Origin: Glossina fuscipes | Taxonomy: Eukaryota > Arthropoda > Insecta > Diptera > Glossinidae | Assembly (NCBI RefSeq): GCF_014805625.2 | Contig: NW_023998517.1 | Coordinates: 1,435,155 to 1,499,154, forward strand | Length of the DNA stretch: 64,000 nt | Direction: 5' to 3' | Part shown: positions 21,656 to 35,065 of the stretch, piece after piece | Numbering within the stretch: position 1 is the first letter of the stretch | How the letters are laid out: every line of letters begins with the position of its first letter | The notes under the pieces: model-generated | The model's database searches: none | Told to the model about the DNA's origin: nothing | The model's input: only the letters and a program-made list of their open reading frames with translations | Program-made: the position numbers and the translations under genes

Positions 21656-24600
21656 TATTTTTCGGATAAGTATATGTGTGAGTATAAAAACTCCGTCGCG
21701 AGCGTTTTCAGTGGCAAAAGTTTTGTTAGACATCCACTGCTTTCACGACTGACTCCACGCCTAGAGATACAAATATTTGTATTATATATATATCTGGTCG
21801 GTCAATTAATTTCATACTAAAGCAAAGCAAGCTCTTGGCTCAGTCAGATTGAAGTTTCGATGAAATATAAATTTTGAAAAGAAATGTTGTTTAAAAAGAA
21901 TTATTGCAAAGCTTTTGAACGAGACATATAATGAATAAGAAAAAATTGTTGACGAAGAAGAAGAGAAGACGGAGCTTGAAATATGTATTTAGGATATGTA
22001 ACATGCCCCAAGTGTAATGGTAACCTCTTAACTGTGTACTTCACCACGACAATGTTCTTGGAAGCACCTTGCTCCGTGGCGCGTAGCATTTCATTGGGAG
22101 ATTGGACATTTAAGTCTTTACTTGTGAAACTTCAGTTTTTTTACCCAATTTTCAACGACTACATTGTTAACATTTTCGCTCGGAAATCCCAGGACTTAGG
22201 TGGTGTATGCTTAAGCGGTATTAAGGCAGGTAACGATTGTACGATGTAATAATTAACCCCGCTTTCCTTTGGAAGAGTTGATTTATGACATTGAAAAAGA
22301 TGTATGTAAGGGCATGAAAATCACAAACCGTGCCCTAAAGCTAATGAAGCGCAAATAAATCTTGAGAACTTTTAAGTTAAATTAAATATTTAAATTTTTC
22401 AAATCAAAAAGATAAAAAAAAAAAGAGAAATACGAAATATCGAGAATCGGATTTTATAATAATAAAATTTAATTCATTCTGATATATTTATAACTAAATC
22501 ACATGAACATGATGATAAAAAAGTATCCTTCTTATACATAAATAATAAAATATATGAAATTTTTATAATAACTCCATAAAGAAAGTCGAAGAAAAGCAAA
22601 AGAGAAAAATGAAGTTGAAGTCTGGCCGAACACTTAGCACCCGTTAACGGGTAAGGCTTAATAAAATTATTAACGAATAAAAAACATTCAAACAAGGACG
22701 CAACTAAGACTATTGGCTTTATCTCTTAAAAAAGGATAGATAGATGAATTCGTTTAATATTCTGTTGCTATTGTATTGTCCGAGTTTAGCTAAGAAAAGT
22801 CCTGCAGTTTTATTACTGGACACAACGCTATCAAATGTTACGTCATGTTTTTTTTTTTCATATATCATCAGACTGTTATTATAATGTTCGTTAAAGTTAA
22901 TGGTGAACTTAATAAACTTTATGCTTTTAGTGATGGGGACTTGAAAAAAAAGGGAAACAGAACTGCAGTGCCAAGACATTTTTCATGAAAATATAAATAT
23001 CATTTTCTACATACATAAATATACAATTGCATATATGCACACACACACACACACACACACACACTACGTAACTATGTCTGTGTATGTGTATGTGTGTGTT
23101 TGTGTGTATTCGTATTCCTGGCCCGATGAAAACAGCGCAGAGAATAAAGAAGAGAAAATTTATTTTCTACAAACGTGCGTATGTGTCCATGCGTGAGAAT
23201 GAGACGGAGATAATATGTATGTATTTCATCTTATGTTTCAGTCATATAAATTATATTTTTCCACATTCATATGAGAGTTTCCGAACATAATGCGTATGTG
23301 TGTCCGTGCATATGTGTGCATATCTGCTTAAGTGTACACACAAACAAGCTCTTATATGAGAATAGTTCACTTATTTGTTTTATTTTTTTTCCTCTTTTTT
23401 TTTTGCTCACCACCTGAGAAGGGTACCAAGTTGGCCTTATCGTACCGCTTGAGACACTCAAAATTACTTATCTGAATATAGTATCATTAATATATTATTA
23501 CAGTTTAGTTAGATCAAAGAAATAAATGCCAGAAGTAAAAAAAGTATTAGCAACCAAGGCCATGGGTTCTTTCGTCTTTTTATCACCGGTAGACTAGAGT
23601 ATAGTCGGTGTCCCCGCTAAAGCTAAATATTTCATTGATATTATGTTCTGCAGGTACGTTCACTTTACGACTTTAGGAGTCTACCGAAGCCTAAAGTCTC
23701 AAAACAACTCGTGCCGAGTATGGGAAACGTACGTTTAATCGTAAGATTTTCTCTTCTTCTTGCAAATGGGAAAAGTAAATTTCTTAAGGATCGAGTGATA
23801 TGCTGCAATAGCATAACCAAGGCGGGTTCTTGCAAATGTTTTGAGCTTCATTTCTTTGATGCCGACTGGAGATGGAGATGAAACGGGATTAGGACTAAAG
23901 TGTAATCTTTATCATTGCCATTGCATAGCCCTGAAGTAATTCATGTTCGATCCATAAGCTTGTTATTTCAAGTTGAGTGCTTTGTACTTACTCTCTTCAT
24001 TTTCGGGTTACGCAAGATTCGTCTTCAGACGAGCGGAAAGAATGCTTTCCATACAGCTTAAAAATTGGAAAGCATGTCGATAAGAAAGAAATCGCTTTTA
24101 AATAATTATATGAAAAGTATTTTGTGTGCATTCTCTTAAAAATGAAAGAAGCAAATGCTGATTGGCGGGACTAAGCGCTTCACGTGTTTTTTGTTTTTTT
24201 TTGTTTTTTTGTTTATTTGGTGGTATCCAAGATTCGCTGTAAGGCAGACATGACTTTCTTGTTCGCTTTTATTTTTTCCTTTTTATTGTAATAAAATCGT
24301 AATAAAACACATTGGTCACGTAATTTCGTTTGTCTGTGGGATTTTATTGCCATTTTTCTTATGTTATGATGATGCGCGTTCATTCTTTACTTTGGCTGCT
24401 GTTTAATTTTTTGGTTTTTTTTGCTTTTCTTTTTTCTTTTTTTTTTTTTTTGCTTCAACATGTGTATGGCTTTAGCTTGTTCAAGTGAGCATCTGAATGA
24501 GGAATTGTCGCGCGAGAATGGGGAACCACGCAAACTGAGAATGGGTTGAAAGCCCATTCGATGCGTACGCAACGTATGGCTTTCCGGCTTCCTTTTTTTT

Positions 24601-27600
24601 GGGGGAGGGGGGTTTTTTGTTTTATTTGTTTGATTATGCGGTTGTTGTGCATCATTTTTATGTGATTTACACATTGATTTACGAGGTGGAAAATTACTAC
24701 GACGCGGAAGTATTTACTTTTACAAGGATATTGCGAAAGGAATTGAAAGATTACTTGTAATGATTTTTCGAGCTTTACTTCAGGGGACTTGAGGTGGATT
24801 TTACGTTAATATGAATATATATGAATGAGGATATTCAGCTTTCAACTAAATAATCAATAATTTTTGAGGTAATAAAGGAAAGGAAGGATTGGGAAGGATT
24901 GCGGGACGAACGATAAACGACAAACAACATGTGGCTTCGAATTATTTGCTATTCAAGTACACATACGGACTACAAATCATTTTCTTATCATCTAACGAGG
25001 AAAAACGATAAACGTTTTTTCCTTCTTTTGAACAATGGATGGTCTCGGTGGCAATTTCGATTTAAAATACCTCATTTTGATTGAACTAAAAGCATAAACT
25101 CTTTACTATTATTATTACTACTTCGTATCATTGCCTTTTCCAAGGCTTTATAATTCTTTTTAATACAAATATAACCCGAGGTTGCCAGGGTTTAATTTAC
25201 GACTTTGTGCAATCATTTAGAACACGCGCAAAAAGGACAAAAATCGAGAAGCAAAATTATAAAGTGGTCATATGCAAATAAAAAGGTAATAAGTGGGTGT
25301 TTAATAACTGACTACACGATACTCTGGCTCTGGCAGCAATCAAGTAAACATTTTCCACTCCAAGCTAAACAAGAACAAAAAAAAAAAAAAAAGGAAGAAA
25401 AAACGTAAATGAATGAATAAATAAATTGTCACTGAAAGACAAAAAAAAAAAAAAGACAACCAAGGCACATCGCTAAAAGAGAGCAAACGAAACATGTAAA
25501 AGCAAACACCACAAAAAAAGGAAACAGTGTTTAATTTGCGTGGCGTTTGCAGCTGCCTGGAGCAAGCAGATAACGTTGTGGCGAGTACACCCGACAGAGA
25601 GCGAGCTAGAAAAAGAGATAGAGGTAGACAGGCGAGAATAAGAAGAGGGAGAGGGAAAAATGAAATAAGTCAAAAAGGAGACTAAAAGGTTTGCGTATGT
25701 ATAATTTTATTTTGCTCGTTGCCTTTTTGCTTTTTTTTTTTTTGCTTTAGCAAAAGGTAAACCAAACGCATTTATTAGCCCTGAACGCTTGACTTTTGCA
25801 TAGGAAAAGTGTTTTATCACCCAATAATTATAAAAATATTTAAAAGCATATTAAACGTATTCCACAGTATTGTTTTCTTTCTATCTATCACTCACTCTCT
25901 CTCTTTCTGTCTCTCTCTTTCCGTCCGTTTCTTTTCCTCAGGATAATAAATTCAAAATTGTTGCTTTAACATTAAAGATTTAAAAGTTAGAAATATTTTT
26001 TTGTGAACAAAATAACTTAGATAAGGAAAATATGTAAAAAAAGAAGAAAACTGTGGGATAAAGAAAAATTTGCTAAGAAGAGATTTACAATCAACTGCAG
26101 ACACGTTCGATTTGGACGATTTAAGGAAATATAAATAATTTGACGATCCACTGACAATTTTTACTTTGCTTTTTTACTGAAAAGTATCGGTCAGGACTCG
26201 TTTCTTAGAAGAGCTTCTTAAAAAGATTCCTTGAATGATCTTAAACGGTCTTGCACTTAACTTCGTATAACTCTTGGCCAGATTATGTCAATAATCAAGC
26301 ATAATGTATGCACATAGATTAACAATAACCAAACGTTTGAAATTTTAGTTTAGTTAGTCTGTGTGTAAAGTTTTCTATAGTGGAACGGTTTATATTGCTG
26401 TGCCCAAAACGTGAAACCAGTTTAAGGTTTTCTTTCTTAACAATATTTATTCCTCCAAATCTGTTTCGTCGCCTTTAGAGTAAACCCCAAGTCCAAATAA
26501 TGTTCCTTTTTGGTGGAAGGAGTTCATAGTGCGAAATGAAGAAAACTGTTAACATCACCTGGATTTTTAGTGACTTTGTCGGACGATATTCATTCGATTG
26601 ATCGGTCGTTTGCGGATCGTATGCGTAGAACCATCTGTCATCTCATTTTATTTGCAAACAAAATGTAATGCAATTTCTTTATTTAACAAAATCACACGTT
26701 TTAAGAGTGGAAAAAAAATGCCGTTTGCCTCGCACAAAACCATGCGCAGCTGAATTACAAATGATGTTTATGGTGTGAAGTTTGACAGAGATGTGTGTCA
26801 CGGTGCTGCCAATTTAGAAACAAATTTCTTATTAACCTGAATATTGGTTTTACTTTTCTGGCCAAATCGAACGAGGACGGACAGACCTAATTGGCCTTAA
26901 GATTTTATGCCGATTTGTGTATTTAAGATTTGATTCCGCTTATAACTAATTTTGTATATTTTCATTTCAGTGCAGAGGAAGAGCAATCATTTTTCAGTAT
27001 CCAAGGGATATAATAATGCTCACAGCTATAAAACAAAAAAATTCCATTTATTTCTAAAAATAGTGAAATAATAAAATAATTGCGACAAATAACAAACTGT
27101 CAACAGACACTAAATAAATTAACTTGACTCGCAGCAGAATTTTTGGAGTAAGATTAAAACAATTATAGGGCAACCACCCCTTGATGAACTCGATATACAA
27201 ATAGTGAATGAGTATGCATATGTGTGCGGTCGTACACACATAATTTAGGCATATTTGTTAAGCCACAAATTCATGAAATAGTTTCGAAAATTTACACGAA
27301 TAAATTATAGGGATGCCTAGCGGAGAGGGCGTTGTGTAACTGCAACCTAAGCTCGAAAATTATTTTATTTACATAGCACAACTAACATGTAAAATACATT
27401 TATACTACATGTATGTATATGTATACGGTTTAAATGGTCTTTTCAACACTTTCTTTAATTGCGAGCTAAAAATAAATATGTTACACTTAGCGTTCGAAGC
27501 TTATAATCCGTGTAATTCCTAATGGGTATACATAGAAATAGAAATGGATATATATACATATATGTAGAAATTGGAATAGTTCCGATACTAGTCGGTAAAT

Positions 27601-27658
27601 CGAAGGCATATAAAACGAGAAAAATGAGAGACAAAACCAAAAAAACAAGAACAACTAC
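21656..27658. other. Non-coding, no gene seen
   Basis: Short ORFs only. Homopolymer and CT/AG-rich stretches occur around 24400-24620, 25380-25660 and 25880-25930. A GGACGGACAG block at about 26875 could be a trace of a mini-me-like element on the minus strand. Confidence 0.65.
23037..23064. repeat. (CA)n microsatellite
   Basis: About 14 CA units. Confidence 0.95.
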
Positions 27659-27669
27659 TATATAGAGGA

Positions 27670-27803
27670 TCTACTTAAATGGCCAACCCAATGGTCATGG
27701 GTTCAAATCTCAATTGCGGTTGAGTTCTCAATAAGGCCGATAGCCTTAAATAGCTTCAACACTTTAGTCTTTATTTCTCTGGCTAAATTAATAAAAATGA
27801 TAG
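27670..27803 (+). mobile_element. tRNA-derived SINE, copy 1, with target-site duplication
   Basis: The body contains a pol III B-box-like GGTTCAAATCTC near 27710, then a shared 3' body (AAGGCCGATAGCCTT, TTTCTCTGGCTAAATTAAT) and an AT-rich tail. It is flanked by a perfect 11-bp duplication TATATAGAGGA at 27659-27669 and 27804-27814. The A box is missing or decayed, so this copy is probably 5'-truncated. The same body occurs near 28021, 51470 and 63441 on the minus strand. Confidence 0.8.
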
Positions 27804-28020
27804 TATATAGAGGAAAATTTTGGCAACGTTGATGGACTGGTTACAAGAAGCGCAGAAGTTGGTGATGAGTCTCAATCAAAAGTTGACTCAATTATGCGAT
27901 ACCTTCCCATCTTAGAAACATTTTTGTTTCTTGATAATTATTGGGAACCCACAACAAACTCACGAAAAACAACTGAACATTTTGCTATCATCTCAGCAAA
28001 ACTGGAGCAAGCAGTTTACG

Positions 28021-28190
28021 ATTATTATTATTTTAGCCAGAGAATGAATTGTAATCATTAAAGTCTGGAAAAGCAGTAGCATCTAAAGGCTTTCGGCTTT
28101 ATTAAAAACTCTACCGCACATGAGATTCGAACCCCCGACCACCGAGTTGCTAGTCAAGACTCTTGCCTACTCAGGCGGATGAGAAGGCAA
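28021..28190 (-). mobile_element. tRNA-derived SINE, copy 2
   Basis: Read on the minus strand it starts with an A-box-like TGAGTAGGCAAGAG, then a canonical B-box GGGTTCGAATCTC, then the family body (AAAGCCGAAAGCCTTTAG, TCTCTGGCTAAAA) and an (AAT)n tail. This is the best-preserved promoter region of the four copies. It lies about 220 bases from copy 1 in the opposite orientation. Confidence 0.78.
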
Positions 28191-28415
28191 CGTAATCTCA
28201 ACCTTTATTTCTATTTCAGAAATGTATTTTCTTCAATGATTTTCACTTCTGGTGCGAGTACTTTTTAAACCGATTTTTTCGAATTTTATGGACATGAGCG
28301 GCTTTAAAAAATTTAACAGTCAAAAATTCAAATTTTCATAATATTAAAACTGTTTCTTAGTCAGAAGCTCCAAAAGCACGAAAACTGCCGAACTTGGATT
28401 ATTATTACTGTTTTC

Positions 28416-28640
28416 ATACCCTACACCATTTGTGGTACAAGGGTATGCTAAGCATACGCGAATATATGCAACACCCAGACCCATATTTTATTATATCAAT
28501 CGATTTGGAATCGATTTGTCCCAAACTTGTCTGTCCGTCTTTCTGTTGGTGTCTAGCTTGCAGGTCGCAATTTTTAAAATATTTTGATGAAATTTGGTGC
28601 ACTGAGTTTCATCTCCATGAAGTATCACTATCTAATCGCA
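28416..28640 (+). mobile_element. mini-me/DINE-like repeat, family 2
   Basis: The first 32 bases form an imperfect hairpin: ATACCCTACACCA, then TTTG, then TGGTACAAGGGTAT. Downstream are TATCAATCGATTTGG, CTTGTCTGTCCGTC, and CGCAATTTTTAAAATATTTT followed by GATGAAATTTGG. These blocks match the 7011, 30655 and 59330 copies. Its right boundary is unclear. Confidence 0.58.
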
Positions 28641-30654
28641 GGCAGAGAAGAACATAAATATTATTAAAAATCCTCTCACTTAGTGTTAATGTTCTTACCA
28701 CGAAAAAAAGAAGGGATGCAATATAGCCGAAGTTGGCGTCTTGAAAGGCAAATAAAAAACGATGGGCTTCTAGAATATTTTTACTTGTTTTAGAACAATT
28801 GTGCGGAAAAACAATCCAACTGTGTCTTGACACAAAATCTTACATGGCTTTAAAGTTTATTCCTGGCTGTTGCAGACAAGATGACAAACTTAATATAAGT
28901 TTAACAGGTTGGTGGTGTGAATATAAAAAATTTAATTTAAATTTTTTCGCAAGTGTCTCGGACGAGTAAATGAACATTGCTCTCATATTGAACGAATGTA
29001 ATTAATTTTACAGTTTATTTATTTTACATAAACATTAATTTTCTAACTGAAAAGAAAAAAATAAACAAAATTTTAATTGAATTTTGCTGTCACATGAAAT
29101 GAAAAAAAGTATTCTTTACCGTATTTTCGCTTCTTTTTTTTTTTTTTTTTTATTCAGCTCCTGCTAAATGGCGCACACACACTCAAATGAATATTTTATG
29201 AAAAAATTTTTGCTGCAAATAAATGTAAGTCCAGCCACACGGTGTGCGTGTGTGCGAACATTGTACTATGGAATTAAAAAAAAAAAAAAAAAACAAAACA
29301 AAAAAGGCGAAAAAAGGATGACAGAAAAAACTATTCACTGATTGAAAAAAATATTAAGCCTACTAGCACAGAAAGACTCCCCTCCATTGAAGGATCAATA
29401 TTTCTTAATCGAATTATTTTTTCCCATTAGTAGAGCAACTTTTGTCGCTACTATGAATGTGACAACTGCAAGTGTTTCATTAAGTCTGATAAATCGAGAT
29501 CAACTTTGAAATCTAAACGGAACGTTCATAATTATAGTCCTTTTTTTTAGTATTTTGGGAAGAAAAGTTATTTATTTATCATCTGCTTGCTGTACATTGA
29601 AAGAAAGTCTCTTTCCTGTTTTTCATCTAGAAGTGGTGGTACCCCTTAACTTTTACTTAAGACTGGTTTTGCAGCCTTCTATCCATGGATATGGAGACAC
29701 ATACGCTTTAATGCTTGCATTTATGCAACTATCAGTATAGCGATGATTAACTTCTGAAGGGGCGGAACGGTCTTAAACTACATACGCTTTCAATTTGTGT
29801 AACGATGACAAGACGGTAGCAATGCCTTGATGCTGCAGGCCTTTTTTTGCTTTCCAAGCCTTTTTTGCTTTTTTTTTTTTTTCGTTTTCGTTTGGAATAA
29901 AGGAAAAGGGCGTTTTCTAAGTAAACGCATTTCATGTGATGGAGCGTGAAGAGACAACTCGATTTGTGACAAGTCAGCACAAATACCATAAAAATCTATT
30001 TACGCACACATGCGCAAATGTATGTGGCTATGTACATCCATGTGCATATCAACTTGCTTTGCATGTACATGTGGAGAATATGTTAAAGGCAGACTTCCTT
30101 CAAGTGCCTGCAAGCATATGTTATAATATAAAACTCATCATTATCTTTAGAAATATTCAATTCTTTATAACTGTATGTGTCAAATGGCTTCAAGTAATTT
30201 TCTATATATACATATGTTCTTCTCGTTCTTAAACAGAAATATTTGCACTCGTTTATATTGAGTTAGACAACTAGTTTATTACATGTGCCTTAAAGCATGT
30301 TTTAATGTATTACGTATTTATGTACAAAATTTTGTATTTACCACCCTTGAGGTTATGCAGGGTATGCCAACTTTGTCATGCTATTTGTAAAATCTTGGAT
30401 TAGGCATCGTAGCAGAACACTCCTCCTATTAATTTCACACATATCGATTATTATTTAAAATTTATAGCATATGGAAAATGTACGAATGCAATTACGATTA
30501 GTGATTAATGCATAATTTAATTAAAAAATTAAAATTAAAACTTTTTTGCACTTGCGGCACAAAGACATGTTAAGCTTGAGATAGACTCACTTTTTATCTA
30601 TTCGTCTTCCTTTTATGTTTGTACGAATGTGTGTAATCACAGCAGGACTTAGGA

Positions 30655-30775
30655 TGGCGCCCGCTTATTAAGTCTAAGTCTGCCTGTCCGTCGACCTGTC
30701 TTGTTCAACTTATAGATCGCAATTTTTGAGATATTTTAATGAAACGCGATACAGAGGAAGGTTTGGCTCAAAGGT
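30655..30775 (+). mobile_element. mini-me/DINE-like repeat, family 2, fragment
   Basis: Contains GCCTGTCCGTCGACCTGTC, then ATCGCAATTTTTGAGATATT and TTAATGAAACGCG, which align with the middle of the 28416 copy. A head-like CCACCCTTGAGGTTATGCAG followed by GGTAT lies upstream at about 30340, but the two parts are not clearly continuous. Confidence 0.5.
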
Positions 30776-33204
30776 TTGGAATGCTACTAAAAATGGTAGG
30801 GATATGAACACTTTTCCGACCACTTTCATACCAATTTTTATTATAAAATATAACTGTATTAAGCAAAGTGGTGTCCTACGTCCTACTATAGTGTTTTTAA
30901 TTGTTTACCGTTTAAATGAATTATGTATTCGCGAAAGATATTAAAATGGATATGTCCTGTGTGTGTGTATGTCCTGTTGAATCCTATGTGAATCCCAAAA
31001 TTTCAATTTTGCGAGTCAGGTCGTTGCTTAATATTAAAATTACGTTTTTGCCGAACTAATGCGTTTCAAAATTACCGCACGGTTAACTTATCCCAATTGT
31101 CAGCATATTAGGTTCAAATTTGGATTTTATCTCTTGATAACAATATTCCTCAGTGCGATACTTGGAATTTATTCATTTGATCATCTTTTGATGCAAACAA
31201 CGAAAATTCGACACTACTTTTTTGTGCGAGCTGCTCCGCTTTAGTGTCTTAACAAATACAATAAAATGCGTACAAAACAGTTGTTTCAATACATGGATCA
31301 ACTGTTGGTAACTAAATTGGAGAAAATCGTACATAATTTCGGACTGGCAAGATAGTCTTGCACTTCAAATTTTCAATATAAATTTTAAGGCAAACTCAAA
31401 GTCGATTGAAAGTTCTCACGAATCGCCTTTAACAAATCTGTGGTTGAGTTCATAGAAACGGCCCTACGTTACGATAAGGATTCCTTATCTTCTATAGGAC
31501 ATTAGGGAAAATTTTCTCTAAACTCTTCGAATTCCTTCGTAGCAACTTTTTTATTTTTTTTATTTCTTCACTACAAAAATATATTTCTTGCATACGAAAA
31601 TACAATGAATATTTTTATTTGGCTTTGTCCAAAATTATGGTATACATTTACAAGCGGAATTAATTTGAATAATTCTTCTTTGAAAAAGCAGTGATTTCCA
31701 CCACGGCGAAGAATTATATGAAAAGTCTTCTCCCCAAAAGGAGCAGACCGATGCAGAGGCGCAGCAACCTTATTGGGTGCGCAAGTTTTCGCAGGTATTA
31801 GCTTGCAATAAAGATTTGCCAGTTATTAGGATCTTCTCCAAGTCATTTCAAGACAATTTTATAAACTTACGCAAGCTTATAAAACGAATCGTCATAGCTA
31901 TTATAAAACTCTATCTGCATTGTTAAATGTAAACTTCAAAAGTTAACTGACGAATGAAAGGTCCTTTCGGTAATTCGGTGCTCGCAGTTTCAAAGCAATT
32001 TTCAGATCGTTTGTTAACCGAAAATTCGACTTTGGCTTCATCACTTGGTCCCGAAAAAGATAGGCGCTAATGCGAAACAAATTTAAAGCAAGATATAGGC
32101 AAGCACGCGCTAAACTACTCGAAGGTTCTCATGCTTGAAAACCGAAAAGTCTGCTTTCCTCTCGACCCCAATAAAAAGCTAATATCAAGCTCATAAGGAA
32201 TTTGGAAGAAACAAATTGATTTTCATTACATTACCATGAAATTGCTTTAAATCATCCACTATTTTTTGCTAAATGTACACAATAATAACTCTGGCTGTGG
32301 TATAATGCTGTTATTATGACAAATTTTTGGCAATGACGTTTTTTTTTTTTCGTTCTCATATTTAAAATATATATGTACAAATATACAAATAGACGTAAAA
32401 AAAGAAAAAAAATACTTTATCGTATCTCATGCGAATATCCTTTGGTATGTTTTCTTTTTTTTTTTAAAGATGATACATATTGTGTACCAATGATATTCCC
32501 TCTCATTGTGATGCCGATTCGCTCTGTGTGTATCGTTTTTAATGGTTTTATTACATTTTCGAATGTGAATTTCAAATGCAACTGAAAACTGATGGAGCTA
32601 TAATTCAGTTTTATAGTTCCGCTAAACTTTATCATTTTAATGTGCACACTTGGCACAAGGAATCGAGAGAAAAATAAAAACAACAAAAAAAAAAAAAAGA
32701 AGGGAAAAACTGAGGCAAAAAACAAGATGAGTTTTCATAAAACAACAGCAATTATGCACATACACATACACATACTGCGGCAAATTAAGCTTTAAAAAAT
32801 AAATACGCAAATAAATTGCGAAAATATTGCGACAATGACAACACAAATCCAAAAACTGTTAAAACTCTTTTAATATACGTTTAATTAACTTAATGGATTT
32901 ATGTTAATTTATCCTTTCTTTTCTTACAAATACAATTATTACTATTATTATTTCATCACCAATGTCCTGCTCGATATTGTTATCGTCGTTAGTCGAGTAA
33001 TGACCACTAAATGCAAATAAAGTGCACAAAAAAACAATTCCATAATACCTCTCATGAAAGAGAAACGCCATAGAAATAGAAAAAAAAAAGGCAAAGAAAG
33101 AATCTTGGATACACTTCAGCGTAGCTTCGGCTTATCGCATACTCGGCTAGTTGGCGTTCGCCACCTTATCTTCGTCGTCGTACTTACGTAGTGGGTGCTT
33201 GGTC
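30776..33204. other. Non-coding, no gene seen
   Basis: AT-rich single-copy-looking sequence. No supported ORF or repeat. Confidence 0.65.
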
Positions 33205-33290
33205 AATGAAGCCATAACCTTTACCGATTGGGCACACACCCCCTAAGTTGCAGCCATGCCTTACTTCCTACTCTTTTGTCGTTTCTTTCT
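33205..33290 (+). repeat. SINE-like repeat, family B, copy 2
   Basis: Aligns over roughly 80 bases with 8968-9050 and shares the blocks CATAAC, CGATTG, ACACA, CTAAGTTGCAGCC-like and CCTACTCTTT. The tRNA-like head seen in the first copy is not recognisable here. The function is unknown; it is probably a decayed dispersed element. Confidence 0.45.
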
Positions 33291-34565
33291 AATCATCTTC
33301 TTCATACGCATAAAGGTAAAGACATCACCTGAGTGACAAGTCATATTTGTGTTTCTTTGTAACTGTTCTAAGTCTATTTGAAAGCGGATCACGACCATTT
33401 TTAACTATGTCCTATGGAATTGGGCGAGAGTATGTATGCATGTTTTCTCTGACTCCATTTTTATGCCTTAAAGAATGTTGAAAGCAGTCTGTCGGATAAG
33501 CAGACGTGGGAAGAGAATCTGGATTATATTTTAGGACGTTGCTAATATTTGTCTGTTTACTGTTATTGCAATAGATGGCATTATCGGTGTGTGCTCTACT
33601 CTCTTAGTGGCTAGATACAAAGCCGAATTAATGGCGATTTAGAATGTATTTGCTAATCGGGACTGTGTGTGCGTGTGTGTATGAGTATTTTGGTTTATAT
33701 TGTGCATATCTGTCTGCTATTAATCGATGGATAAAATTAGTAAACTAGCCTTCCTATAGCGCTGGATAGAAAAATGGCTGCAAAAAATGAGTTTTTCGTT
33801 TGCTTTAAGAATTCATTTATCTCAATGAGATGCAAATAAAGAACGAAGAAAACATTTATTCATACACACCCAGACAAAACATGCAAGTAGTTTCTTTTTC
33901 ATCGACTATCAGTTGAACAAGAATAGAATAAATTTGTTATTTCATTTGTGACCGACCCTCCCTCCTGCTCGTACAAGTATTCATTCATTTATGAAAATTA
34001 GCTTAACGCTCTAGATCAGCGATGCTTAAAGTATTGCTTATGGGCAACCAGCAAAAGAACAGTCTAACGGCTTCTCTTCTAGTTCATAAGAACGAACAAA
34101 GCTGGAAAAACTTTATTTAGCCTTGCTCTAGCCCTAGTTCTAGCTCTAGGCATTAAGCTTTTACACACATATGCACACATATTCTAACGTCCAATACCAT
34201 AAAAAAGCATCGGTCTTTGATGACAAACAATTCACTTTTCGATTATCTCTAAACAATCATATCTAAGGCTATGTAAGTAGTTTTCGCTAAGTAAGTAAAG
34301 GATGTTTAAGTTTCGTTTTAACCTACGTGAAGCTCTGCTCTTTTTATCCAACTCCGATAATCGTGTGTGCGTTTGGGATTATTTCACTTTACATTAGCAA
34401 ATAAATTGCATTTACATTATCGAACTTGATAGTGGAGAAAAAAACGAAACACATATGTAAGATAGAAACCACGATCCTAGAACTCAACTGTTACTTAACC
34501 CTCCATGAACGCAATGTTTCTTTATGGTAAGGAAAAATAAATTGTAATTCTGTTTTGTTGAGAAA

Positions 34566-34566
<1 letters not shown>

Positions 34567-34619
<53 letters not shown>
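34567..34619. repeat. (GT)n(AT)n compound microsatellite
   Basis: About 16 GT units run straight into ten AT units. Confidence 0.95.
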
Positions 34620-35030
34620 GTGTAAGTTTTGTGAATTTATTAAAAGCTACTTATTGATTGGATTTGATTTTCATGAATTTCGATAAACCGTTTCTCCTCT
34701 TCTCAGCCCATCGCATGTGCAAATTCTTATCGACGGCAAATAAATTTAAATAGAGGCGTTTATCTTCCTCTCTCTACGCCTCTCTACGAAACTGTGCGTT
34801 CCTTTTTTTTGTTGCGAAATTTTTTACGGTTTCTGCTTGTTTGTTACCATTAGAGCAATTTGAATAATTTTTCTTTCTTCTCTTCTTCTCTTCCATTATT
34901 TATTTATTTTATTTATTTATTTATTTTTTTTTTTTTTGCATTTTGAATTTTATTGTACTTACACATAAGTTGATTTAAGTGAATAATAATCATAATGTTT
35001 TGTCTTTCCTTCATTGTCTTCTTATATTCT

Positions 35031-35063
<33 letters not shown>
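35031..35063. repeat. (AT)n microsatellite
   Basis: AT units with one ACAT interruption. Confidence 0.93.

Positions 35064-35065
<2 letters not shown>

Noticed and set aside
34500..34620. CRISPR or other phage-defence array
   Set aside because: The regular repeats are dinucleotide microsatellites in a eukaryotic genome; there are no spacers or direct repeats of CRISPR type.
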